A DNA stretch of 64,000 bases, taken from NCBI RefSeq assembly GCF_005080685.1, contig NZ_CP039371.1, forward strand, positions 6,200,001 to 6,264,000. The letters run 5' to 3'. The translations under genes and the position numbers were made by a program. This DNA comes from Pseudomonas putida (GTDB lineage Bacteria > Pseudomonadota > Gammaproteobacteria > Pseudomonadales > Pseudomonadaceae). A model generated the notes under the pieces. It saw only the letters and a program-made list of their open reading frames with translations. It was not told where the DNA came from and did not search any database. Shown here one piece after another: positions 8,954-16,800 of the stretch; positions within the stretch are counted from its first letter, which is position 1, and each line of letters starts with the position of its first letter.

Positions 8954-10333
8954 GTGACTGCACCTACTTCACTGGACAAACGTTGGCTCACCGAAGCGGT
9001 GCGCCTGCGCGAAGAACAGGCCGGCCCCCTGGAGGACCAGGAGGCCAATCGCAACGCCCGCCAGCAAGGCGGCGACCTGGCCACGCGCATCGAGGCCCGG
9101 GCGCTGTGCCTGGCCGAACGCGACGGCATGAGCGCGGCCCTGCGCCGCTGGAAGCAAGGGGCGCGCCTGGCGTTGCTGGCCCTGGCACTGCTGGCCGTGC
9201 TCAGTGGCGCCGGGCTGGCCTTCGCCGCCTTGGGCGACGGCCTGCGTCCGGTCAACGTGTTCTGGGCCCTGGGCAGCCTGCTGGGGCTGAACCTGCTGAT
9301 GCTGCTGGGCTGGGCTGCAGGCCTGGTGCTCAGCGGCGAGCACGGCGCCAGCCTCGGGCGCTTGTGGTTGTGGCTGAGCGAACGCTTGGCCCGCGACGCC
9401 AAGGCCGCCCAACTGGCCCCCGCCCTGCTGGTGCTGCTGCAGCGCCAGCGCCTCAACCGCTGGCTGCTGGGCGTGCTGGTGCATGGTCTGTGGCTGCTGG
9501 CGATGCTGGCGGCACTGGCCATGCTCCTGGCCTTGCTGGCCACGCGGCGCTATGGCTTCGTCTGGGAAACCACATTGCTGGCAGCAGAGCCTTTCATCCG
9601 CCTGACCGAAACCCTCGGCGCCCTGCCTTCGCTGCTTGGCTTCGCCGTGCCGGACGAGACCATGATCCGCGCCAGCGGCGCGACCCTGCCGGCCCTGGAT
9701 ATCGCCCGCCAGGCCTGGGCCAGTTGGCTGCTCGGCGTGGTCCTGGTCTATGGCCTGCTGCCACGCGTGCTGCTGGCCGGCCTTTGCCTGTGGCGCTGGC
9801 GCCAGGGCCGCGAACGCCTGGCGCTGGATCTCAGCCTGCCGGGCTATGCGCAACTGCGCGAGGTCCTGATGCCGCGCAGCGAGCGGATCGGTGTGCAGGA
9901 CGCCGCGCCCGAGAGCCTGCCGCAATTCCAGGCCGGCCAGCTGGAAAGCGGCAGCAGCGGCGCCCTGCTGGTCGGCCTTGAGCTGGACGACCAGCGCCCC
10001 TGGCCACCGGCAATGCCCAAGGCAGTGACCAACGCCGGCGTGCTCGACAGCCGCGAGTCGCGCAACCGCCTGCTCGAACAGCTCAGCCGCTTTCCACCGG
10101 CGCGCCTGGCCATCGCCTGCGACCCGCGTCGCTCGCCCGACCGCGGCAGCCTGGCACTGCTCGCGGAGCTGGCGCGTTACGCCGGCGCCACGCGCATCTG
10201 GCTGCTCCAGGCCGAGCCGGGCCAAGCCCTGGACGCACAACGCCTGGGCGACTGGCACGAAGCCCTCGACCGCCTCGGCCTGCCCCACGCCGACACCTCG
10301 CCCCTGACCTGGCTGGAGCATGGCCATGACTGA
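8954..10333 (+). CDS. DUF2868 domain-containing membrane protein
   Basis: About 459 residues with four hydrophobic segments in the N-terminal two thirds: LALLALALLAVLSGAGLAF, FWALGSLLGLNLLMLLGW, VLVHGLWLLAMLAALAMLL and SWLLGVVLVYGLLPRVLLA. A soluble C-terminal part follows. The family has no known enzymatic function. The start is uncertain: GTG 8954 has GGAAGAG just upstream, while ATG 8942 and GTG 8912 are in frame but lack a good SD. The 3' end overlaps the start of the DUF3482 GTPase by a few codons, a pairing typical of these two families, suggesting that the membrane protein and GTPase act together at the inner membrane. Confidence 0.85.
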   Translation: MTAPTSLDKRWLTEAVRLREEQAGPLEDQEANRNARQQGGDLATRIEARALCLAERDGMSAALRRWKQGARLALLALALLAVLSGAGLAFAALGDGLRPVNVFWALGSLLGLNLLMLLGWAAGLVLSGEHGASLGRLWLWLSERLARDAKAAQLAPALLVLLQRQRLNRWLLGVLVHGLWLLAMLAALAMLLALLATRRYGFVWETTLLAAEPFIRLTETLGALPSLLGFAVPDETMIRASGATLPALDIARQAWASWLLGVVLVYGLLPRVLLAGLCLWRWRQGRERLALDLSLPGYAQLREVLMPRSERIGVQDAAPESLPQFQAGQLESGSSGALLVGLELDDQRPWPPAMPKAVTNAGVLDSRESRNRLLEQLSRFPPARLAIACDPRRSPDRGSLALLAELARYAGATRIWLLQAEPGQALDAQRLGDWHEALDRLGLPHADTSPLTWLEHGHD

Positions 10334-11690
10334 GCCGCTGAAACTGGCCGTGGTCGGCCACACCAACGTCGGCAAGACCTCGCTGCTGCGCACCCTGACC
10401 CGCGACGTCGGCTTTGGCGAGGTTTCCCACCGCCCCAGCACCACCCGCCACGTCGAAGGTGCACGCCTGTCGGTGGACGGCGAGCCGCTGCTCGAACTCT
10501 ATGACACCCCTGGCCTGGAAGACGCCATCGCCCTGCTCGACTACCTCGAACGCCTCGAGCGCCCTGGCGAACGCCTGGACGGCCCGGCGCGCCTCGCACG
10601 CTTCCTGCAAGGCAGCGAGGCCCGCCAGCGCTTCGAACAGGAGGCCAAGGTGCTGCGCCAACTGCTGGCCAGCGATGCCGGCCTGTACGTGATCGACGTA
10701 CGCGAGCCGGTGCTGGCCAAGTACCGCGACGAACTGGAGGTGCTCGCCGGCTGCGGCAAGCCGCTGTTGCCGGTACTCAACTTCGTCGCCAGCAGCCAGC
10801 ACCGCGAGCCCGAATGGCGTGAAGCCCTGGCTCGCCTTGGCCTGCATGCGCTGGTGCGGTTCGACAGCGTGGCGCCGCCAGAAGATGGCGAGCGGCGCCT
10901 CTACGAAAGCCTGGCGCTGCTGCTCGAAGACGCGCGCCCGGCCTTGCAACGGCTGATCGAGGACCAGCAGGCGCAGCGTCTGGCCCGCCAGCACAGCGGC
11001 AAGCGCCTGATCGCCGAACTGCTGCTCGACTGCGCCGCCTGCCGGCGCAGTGTCCAGGCCGAACCTGCCGCCGAAGCCAGGGCCATCGAGGCGCTGCGCC
11101 AAGACGTTCGCCAGCGCGAGCAACGCTGCGTCGAGGCATTGCTCAAGCTGTATGCCTTCCGCCGCGAGGATGCCAATGCCGGCGACCTGCCGCTGCTCGA
11201 TGGCCGCTGGGGCGATGACCTGTTCAACCCCGAAACCTTGAAGCTGCTGGGTGTTCGCCTGGGCAGCGGCGTGGCAGCGGGTGCCGCTGCCGGCGCCGGG
11301 GTCGACCTGCTGGTGGGCGGGCTGACCCTCGGCATTGCCGCACTGGCCGGTGCCGTTGCCGGAGGCGCGCTGCAAACGGCGCGCAACTATGGGTCGCGGT
11401 TGATGGGCAAGCTCAAGGGGCAACGGGAACTGACCGTGGATGACACCGTGCTGCGGTTGCTGGCCTTGCGCCAACAGCAGTTGATGGCCGCGCTGGACCG
11501 CCGTGGGCATGCGGCGCAGGACAGCATCCGACTGGGTGAGCTGGATGAAAAAGCCTGGCGCGAAGGCAAGTTGCCCGAGGCCTTGAGCAAGGCACGGGCC
11601 CACCCGCAGTGGTCGACGCTGAACCCTGGGGCGAAGGTGAACCAGGCGGAGCGGCAGGAGCAACTGGAGGCGCTGGTTTTGCAGATATAG
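10326..11690 (+). CDS. DUF3482 domain-containing GTPase
   Basis: About 454 residues. The P-loop GHTNVGKTS (residues 11-19) and the G3 motif YDTPGLED identify a TRAFAC-type GTPase; a standard NKxD G4 motif is not obvious (VLNFVASS stands in that place). A glycine and alanine-rich hydrophobic stretch near residues 310-350 (GVAAGAAAGAGVDLLVGGLT) could insert into membrane. ATG 10326 is chosen because the GGAG at 10315-10318 is then 7 nt away; ATG 10320 would leave only 1 nt. It overlaps the DUF2868 gene by 8 nt, so translation is coupled. Exact function is not known for the family. Confidence 0.85.
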   Translation: MTEPLKLAVVGHTNVGKTSLLRTLTRDVGFGEVSHRPSTTRHVEGARLSVDGEPLLELYDTPGLEDAIALLDYLERLERPGERLDGPARLARFLQGSEARQRFEQEAKVLRQLLASDAGLYVIDVREPVLAKYRDELEVLAGCGKPLLPVLNFVASSQHREPEWREALARLGLHALVRFDSVAPPEDGERRLYESLALLLEDARPALQRLIEDQQAQRLARQHSGKRLIAELLLDCAACRRSVQAEPAAEARAIEALRQDVRQREQRCVEALLKLYAFRREDANAGDLPLLDGRWGDDLFNPETLKLLGVRLGSGVAAGAAAGAGVDLLVGGLTLGIAALAGAVAGGALQTARNYGSRLMGKLKGQRELTVDDTVLRLLALRQQQLMAALDRRGHAAQDSIRLGELDEKAWREGKLPEALSKARAHPQWSTLNPGAKVNQAERQEQLEALVLQI

Positions 11691-11705
11691 GGTGGGCCGA
11701 GGTCT

Positions 11706-11825
11706 GGTTTTAGAGATGTGGCGCCGTTGAGATCGAGCGCTGCATCGCGCGGTGCATCGCGAAGCGTGCGCTTGAGGTATGTGTCGCCTCTGAAATCGAG
11801 CGCCGCCCGCGCGGCGCTCGATCTC
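11706..11825. repeat. GC-rich hairpin repeat (two imperfect copies)
   Basis: Two imperfect direct copies of a unit reading roughly ATGTGKCGCC-n6-GAKATCGAGCGC. The second carries a perfect palindrome with 12-bp arms (11795-11806 and 11811-11822) and a 4-nt loop. It has no GTRG head and is unlike the REP elements here. It lies between convergent genes and may terminate both transcripts. Confidence 0.7.
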
Positions 11826-11853
11826 ATGAACACCCGCCTTCTCAAGCCATACC

Positions 11854-12876
11854 CTACTGCGCCACCTTCTCCGACTTGCCGTCATACCGCTTGCGCCATT
11901 CGGCTAGAATCTGGTCGCGGTTCTTCGAAGCCCAGGCGAAGTCGTTCTTGATCAACCGCTGTTCATAGTCGGCCGGCAGTTCGGTCTGCGGCTTGGCGAT
12001 CCCCGGCGCGGCCAGTACGGCGAAGTTTTCCTTGTACAGCTCCATCGCCGCCGGGCTTGCCGAGAAGTCAGCGAGGCGCCTGGCGGCATCGGCCTTTGGC
12101 GAGCCCTTGATCACCGCGGTGGCCTCGATTTCCCAACCCAGACCTTCCTTGGGCAGCACGATGTCCAGCGGCGCGCCCTGGCGCTTGAGCTGCACTGCCG
12201 GGTATTCGAACGAGATGCCGATCGGGAATTCACCCGACGCCGCCAGCTTGCAGGGTTTGGAGCCGGAGTGAACGTATTGGCCGATGTTCTGGTGCAGATC
12301 ATCCATGTAGGCCCAGCCCTGCGGCTCGCCAAAGGTCTGCAACCAGGCGCTCACGTCGAGAAAACCTGTGCCGGACGAGGCTGGGTTGGGCATGACGATC
12401 TTGCCCCTGTACTCGGGCTTGGTCAGGTCCTGCCAGCTCACCGGCTTGCTCAAGCCCTGCTTCTCGGCCTCGATGGTGTTGAAGCAGATGGTCGCGGCCC
12501 ACACGTCCATGCCGACCCAGGCCGGCGGATTGGCGGCGTCGCGGTAGTTGGGCGAGATCTTGCCCAGGTCTTTCGGCGCATAGGCTTCGAGCATGCCGTT
12601 CTGGTCGAGGATGGCCAGGCTGGACGCCGCGAGCCCCCAGACTGCATCCGCCTGCGGGCGGTCTTTTTCGGCCAGCAGCTTGGCGGTGATGATGCCAGTG
12701 GAGTCACGCACCCACTTGATCTCGATGTCCGGGTTGGCCTTTTCGAACGCCTGCTTGTAGCTGCGCAGCTGCTCGGCTTCCAGGGCGGTATAGACGGTCA
12801 ACTGGGTGGCTGCGGCCGAAGCCTGCAGGCTGAAGACGGCAGACACGGCAGCGGCAAGTGCAAGGGGCTTGAACAT
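11854..12876 (-). CDS. aepX: 2-aminoethylphosphonate ABC transporter substrate-binding protein
   Basis: 340 residues with a signal peptide (MFKPLALAAAVSAVFSLQASA). An iron/AEP-type extracellular binding protein follows: LTVYTALEAEQLRSYKQAF, the WVRDSTGIITAKLLAE loop, and KIVMPNPASSGTGFLDVSAW. This matches the family described as putative 2-aminoethylphosphonate binding proteins, and AepX of P. putida to my memory. ATG 12876 has AGGAA about 7 nt upstream; the longer frame lacks one. It is last in a permease and ATPase operon, 45 nt after the permease gene. The LysR gene of the AEP-associated type upstream supports the substrate. Gene symbol is from memory, moderate certainty. Confidence 0.82.
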   Translation of the reverse strand: MFKPLALAAAVSAVFSLQASAAATQLTVYTALEAEQLRSYKQAFEKANPDIEIKWVRDSTGIITAKLLAEKDRPQADAVWGLAASSLAILDQNGMLEAYAPKDLGKISPNYRDAANPPAWVGMDVWAATICFNTIEAEKQGLSKPVSWQDLTKPEYRGKIVMPNPASSGTGFLDVSAWLQTFGEPQGWAYMDDLHQNIGQYVHSGSKPCKLAASGEFPIGISFEYPAVQLKRQGAPLDIVLPKEGLGWEIEATAVIKGSPKADAARRLADFSASPAAMELYKENFAVLAAPGIAKPQTELPADYEQRLIKNDFAWASKNRDQILAEWRKRYDGKSEKVAQ

Positions 12877-12921
12877 GATGCGGTTCCTATCGTTGGGCAA
12901 TCAGACGTTGTGGGCAATCGG

Positions 12922-14646
12922 TCAGTGACCCGGCGCGCGCTGGCGCCAGGCCTGGGAGCGGCGCAGCAGGCCACGCGAAGCCGCGGCCAGCAGCAGGGAC
13001 GCGGCGGCACTGGTGAGCAGGATCAGGGTCGACATGGCGGCGGCACCACCGACGTTGCCGGCGTCGTCCATGTTCAACACCGCGACGGCGGCCAGGATGG
13101 TGTCGGGGCTGTAGAGGAAGATCGCCGCCGAGACAGTGGTCATCGCCGAGACGAACAGATAGCGAACGATATCCAGCAGCGCGGGCAGGCAAATCGGCAC
13201 GGTGACCCGTACGAAGTGCTTGTACAGCGGCGCCTTGAGCGACAGCGCGGCGGCTTCGAACTCACCATCGAGCTGGCGCAGCGCGGTGGTCGCGGTCATC
13301 TGCGCAGTGGTCAGGTAGTGAGCGATGGTGCACAGCACCAACAACGCCATGCTGCCGTAGAACACGTGCAACGGGTTGCCGGCGAGGTTGAAGAAGAATA
13401 CGTAGCCCAGACCCAGTACCAGGCCCGGCACCGCCATGGGGATGAAGCTCAACAGACGCAGGATCTGGTTGAGCAGGCGCTGACCCTGGGTCTTCTCCAT
13501 CAGGTAGGCCCCGGTGAAGATCACCAGGCTGCCGACCAGCGCGGTGCAGATGGCCATGGTCACGCTGTTGCGGTAAGCCAGCCAGCCACCGCCTGCCGTG
13601 TCCTCGAACATGTAGTGCTTGAACGACAAGGTCAGGTTGTATGGCCAGAAGGTGACCAGCGACGAGTACACCGCCATGCCGATCACCACCAGCAGCACCG
13701 CGCAAACCAGCAACACCAGGGCCAGGAAGCAGGCATCTCGCAGGCGTGACGGCTTGGGCTCGAAGGCCTGGGCACGACCACTCATGGCGTCGCCCTGACG
13801 TCGACGCAGCCAGGCATCGACGGCGAAGCTCAGCAGCGCCGGCACCAGCAGCACCATGCCGATCAACGCGCCACGGCCGAACTGTTGCTGACCGACCACC
13901 GCCTTGTAGGCCTCCAGCGCCAGCACCTGATAGTCGCCACCGACCACGACCGGGACGCCGAAGTCGGTGATGGTCAAGGTGAACACCAGGCAGAAAGCCG
14001 CGAATACCGCCTGGCGCGAAGCCGGCCAGGTGATGCTGGAGAACGCCCGCCAGGGCCCGGCGCCCATGCTCGAAGCCGCGTCGAACAGCCGCGCATCGGC
14101 CAGCGACAGGGCCGAGAGCAGGATCATCAGCGCATGCGGGAAGGTGTAGATGGCTTCGCCCAGGACGATGCCCCAGAAACCATAGATGTTGTCGCTGAGC
14201 AAATCGCGCAGCAGGCCCTGGTTGCCGAACAGGTAGACCAGGGCAATGGCCGGCAGCATCGACGGCGCCAACAGCGGCAACAGCGAGATGCCGCGCCACA
14301 GGCCCTTGGCCGGGATCAGCGTGCGTTGCAGGGCGTAGGCGAACAGGTAAGCCAGCGGTACCACGATGGCGGCCACGGTGCAGGCGACCGCCAGGCTGTT
14401 GCCCAGCAGCCAGCGGAAGTTGGCGCTGGCGAACAACTCGCGCGCCGCCAGCACGCCACCGCCCTGGCCGGCATCGCCACTGAAGCCACGCCAGAAGATC
14501 GCCAGCAGCGGCATCACCACCGCCAGCAGCAGGAGCACCAGCAGCAAGCTCTTGCCGCCGACTACGAACAGGCGGTCACCCAGGGCGACTCCGCCACGCG
14601 ATGCACGCTTGGCCTGGCCGAGCGGCAGGGTCATTGGCGCGCCCAT
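12922..14646 (-). CDS. 2-aminoethylphosphonate ABC transporter permease (fused double permease)
   Basis: 574 residues holding two consecutive binding-protein-dependent permease modules, each with about six membrane helices. The first contains the loop near ALSLADARLFDAASSMGAGP, the second AALSLKAPLYKHFVRVTVP. The fused layout is that of Fe(III)/AEP-type importers. The start ATG 14646 follows the ATPase stop by 1 nt; ATG 14634 is an alternative. The mature system would be one fused permease with an ATPase dimer and the periplasmic protein encoded downstream. It corresponds to one of AepV/AepW; I do not recall which letter. Confidence 0.82.
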   Translation of the reverse strand: MGAPMTLPLGQAKRASRGGVALGDRLFVVGGKSLLLVLLLLAVVMPLLAIFWRGFSGDAGQGGGVLAARELFASANFRWLLGNSLAVACTVAAIVVPLAYLFAYALQRTLIPAKGLWRGISLLPLLAPSMLPAIALVYLFGNQGLLRDLLSDNIYGFWGIVLGEAIYTFPHALMILLSALSLADARLFDAASSMGAGPWRAFSSITWPASRQAVFAAFCLVFTLTITDFGVPVVVGGDYQVLALEAYKAVVGQQQFGRGALIGMVLLVPALLSFAVDAWLRRRQGDAMSGRAQAFEPKPSRLRDACFLALVLLVCAVLLVVIGMAVYSSLVTFWPYNLTLSFKHYMFEDTAGGGWLAYRNSVTMAICTALVGSLVIFTGAYLMEKTQGQRLLNQILRLLSFIPMAVPGLVLGLGYVFFFNLAGNPLHVFYGSMALLVLCTIAHYLTTAQMTATTALRQLDGEFEAAALSLKAPLYKHFVRVTVPICLPALLDIVRYLFVSAMTTVSAAIFLYSPDTILAAVAVLNMDDAGNVGGAAAMSTLILLTSAAASLLLAAASRGLLRRSQAWRQRAPGH

Positions 14647-14647
14647 C

Positions 14648-15706
14648 TCAGGCGAACACCTGCAGGCTCTGTGGCGGCAGCGCCACCCAGATGTCCTGCG
14701 AGCCCAGGCGCGGCATGGCCTCCGGCGCCAGTTCGGCAAGCAGCGCATGGCCTGGCAGGGCCTTGAACTCGAAGCTCATGCGGCAACGGTTGCCGAGGAA
14801 AGTGATCTCGTTGAGCTTGGCCGGAAACAGGTTTTCCTCATGCACGACGGGGTTGACGGTGATCGCTTCCGGGCGGCAGAACAGCCGGCCACTGCGGGCC
14901 TGCGTGGCCCCTGGGGCCAGGCGCATGTTCATGCCACCGACCCGCGCATGGCTGTCGCTGCTGCGCTGGAACGGCAGCCAGTTGCCCTGGCCGACGAAAT
15001 CGGCGACGAACGGGGTGGCGGGACGGTCGTAGATTTCCTGCGGGGTGGCGTACTGCTCGACCTGGCCGTTGTTCATCACCGCGATGCGGTCGGCCATGAG
15101 CATGGCCTCGTCCTGGTTGTGGGTGACCATCAACGTGGTGATGCCGAGCTGGCGCTGCAATTGGCGCAGCTCGCTACACAAGTGCTCGCGGACACGGGCA
15201 TCGAGCGCCGACATCGGCTCATCGAGCAACAGCAACGACGGCGACGGCGCCAACGCCCGGGCCAGTGCCACCCGTTGTTGCTGGCCACCGGACAACTGGC
15301 CGGGATATTTCTTCTCGCTGCCGGCAAGGCCGACCAGCTCGAGCATCTCGGTCACCCGCTGGCGGCTGGCGTCACGGCCACTGCCGGTCAAGCCATAGGC
15401 GATGTTGGCTTCGACGGTGAGGTTGGGGAACAGCGCATAGGACTGGAACAGGATGCCGTAGTCACGGGCCTGGGGCGGCAGTTCGGAGATGTCTCTCTGG
15501 CCAATGTACAGCTCGCCCCGATCCTGGCGTTCGAGCCCGGCGATGCAACGCAGCAGGGTGGTCTTGCCACAGCCCGACGGGCCCAGCAGGCACACGAGCT
15601 CACCAGCGGATATGTCCAGGGAAACATCGTTGAGCGCGGTGAAGGCGCCGAAACGTTTGTGGATACCGCGCACTTTCATCTGTGCGCCTGGAGTGGCGTG
15701 GTTCAT
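14648..15706 (-). CDS. 2-aminoethylphosphonate ABC transporter ATP-binding protein
   Basis: 352 residues. Walker [11 protein letters not shown]-loop LFQSYALFPNLTV, signature LSGGQQQRVALARAL, Walker B LLLLDEPMSALD and the H-loop VTHNQDEAM are all intact. A C-terminal TOBE-like regulatory domain (about 270-352) makes it a CUT1/Fe-type ATPase. First gene of the minus-strand operon ATPase - permease - binding protein, whose genes are almost contiguous. A REP pair and the LysR regulator gene lie upstream. Confidence 0.85.
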   Translation of the reverse strand: MNHATPGAQMKVRGIHKRFGAFTALNDVSLDISAGELVCLLGPSGCGKTTLLRCIAGLERQDRGELYIGQRDISELPPQARDYGILFQSYALFPNLTVEANIAYGLTGSGRDASRQRVTEMLELVGLAGSEKKYPGQLSGGQQQRVALARALAPSPSLLLLDEPMSALDARVREHLCSELRQLQRQLGITTLMVTHNQDEAMLMADRIAVMNNGQVEQYATPQEIYDRPATPFVADFVGQGNWLPFQRSSDSHARVGGMNMRLAPGATQARSGRLFCRPEAITVNPVVHEENLFPAKLNEITFLGNRCRMSFEFKALPGHALLAELAPEAMPRLGSQDIWVALPPQSLQVFA

Positions 15707-15822
15707 GGCAAGGCCTCATCGAACAAGTGAGGCCATGCTAGGAAGGCAGTGCGAAGGTTATGTGGCTTTAGGGCAAAAGCGGGTGATAGTGGTATAGGCA
15801 GATTTTGTAGTGGCGTTGAGGG

Positions 15823-15912
15823 CCTCTTCGCGGGCAAGCCCGCTCCTACAGGTACTGCACGGAACCAGAGAGCGAAGCAGTACCTGTGGGAGCGGGCTTG
15901 CCCGCGAAGAAG
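15823..15912. repeat. Inverted REP pair, mixed GTAG/GTGG
   Basis: Left element reads TCGCGGGCAAGCCCGCTCCTAC (GTAG type on the minus strand) and the right GTGGGAGCGGGCTTGCCCGC. They face each other across about 28 bp. The pair separates the AEP transporter operon from the LysR gene. Confidence 0.85.
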
Positions 15913-15918
15913 ACGACG

Positions 15919-16788
15919 CTAGAACTGCGACCCGGCCACTTCCTGCGCCACCCCCAGAAATGCCGCCGGCAACCGGGCCTGGCGCCGCTCTTTCAGGCAA
16001 TACAGGTACTCGTGCATCACCGGCGCATCCTCCAGCGCCAACACCCGCAGCTCGGCGTTATGCGGCACTTCATGCCGAGCGATGATGCTGATGCCGATGT
16101 TGCGCAGCACCGCCTCGCGGATCGACTCGCGGCTGCCGATCTCCAACAGCGCTCCGGCCGTGACCTCGGCAGCCTGCATCATCTGCTCGGTGAGCTTGCG
16201 CGTGGTCGAGCCTTGCTCGCGCATCAGCAGGCAGTGCCCGGCCACCGCCTCGATGGACACTGACTGGCGATGCGCCAACGGATGATTGCGGTGCACCGCC
16301 ACCACCAGCGGGTCGGTGCCCAGCACTCGCCGCACCAGCCGCGCATCTTCGACCAGCTGCGACGATGCGGCGATATCGACCCGGTAATCCTCGAGCATTT
16401 CCACCACCTGCTGGGAGTTGCCGATCTCCACCGCCACCTCAACCTGGGGCAGGCGCTCGCGAAAGATCTTCACCAGGTCAAGGATGTAGTAAGGCGCCGT
16501 GGCGGCGATGCGCAAGCTGCCCTGGGCCTGGCCACTGTTGCGCAGCTCGAACTCGATGTCGGCCTCCTGCTGCAACAGTGCCTTGACCATCGGCAACAGG
16601 CGCACGCCCTCTTCGCTCAGCACCAGGCGCCGGCCGCCGCGGAAGAACAGCTCCACCGCGTAGTGGCTTTCCAGGTTGCGGATCTGCGTGGTCACCGTGG
16701 GCTGGCTGAGCCCGAGCTTCTTCGCCGCCTGGGTGATGCTGCCCAGGCGGGCCACCATGTAGAAGGCTTTGAGCTCGGCACTCAGCAT
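15919..16788 (-). CDS. LysR-family regulator of the aminoethylphosphonate-associated type
   Basis: 289 residues. N-terminal winged helix (MLSAELKAFYMVARLGSITQAAKKL, continuing through LSQPTVTTQIRNLE) and a LysR periplasmic-fold effector domain from about residue 90. It resembles the LysR group described with aminoethylphosphonate catabolism genes, consistent with the AEP importer immediately downstream on the same strand. It probably activates that importer when AEP is present, since such systems in Pseudomonas can be substrate-inducible. No phnW, phnX or phnA is nearby, so the degradation genes must be elsewhere. The cadA stop lies just before its promoter. Confidence 0.83.
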   Translation of the reverse strand: MLSAELKAFYMVARLGSITQAAKKLGLSQPTVTTQIRNLESHYAVELFFRGGRRLVLSEEGVRLLPMVKALLQQEADIEFELRNSGQAQGSLRIAATAPYYILDLVKIFRERLPQVEVAVEIGNSQQVVEMLEDYRVDIAASSQLVEDARLVRRVLGTDPLVVAVHRNHPLAHRQSVSIEAVAGHCLLMREQGSTTRKLTEQMMQAAEVTAGALLEIGSRESIREAVLRNIGISIIARHEVPHNAELRVLALEDAPVMHEYLYCLKERRQARLPAAFLGVAQEVAGSQF

Positions 16789-16800
16789 TGCAGGACCTCG

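Noticed and set aside
12268..13749. 493-codon plus-strand frame over the AEP permease gene
   Set aside because: Antisense shadow, rich in Gln, Gly, His and Arg; no family resemblance.
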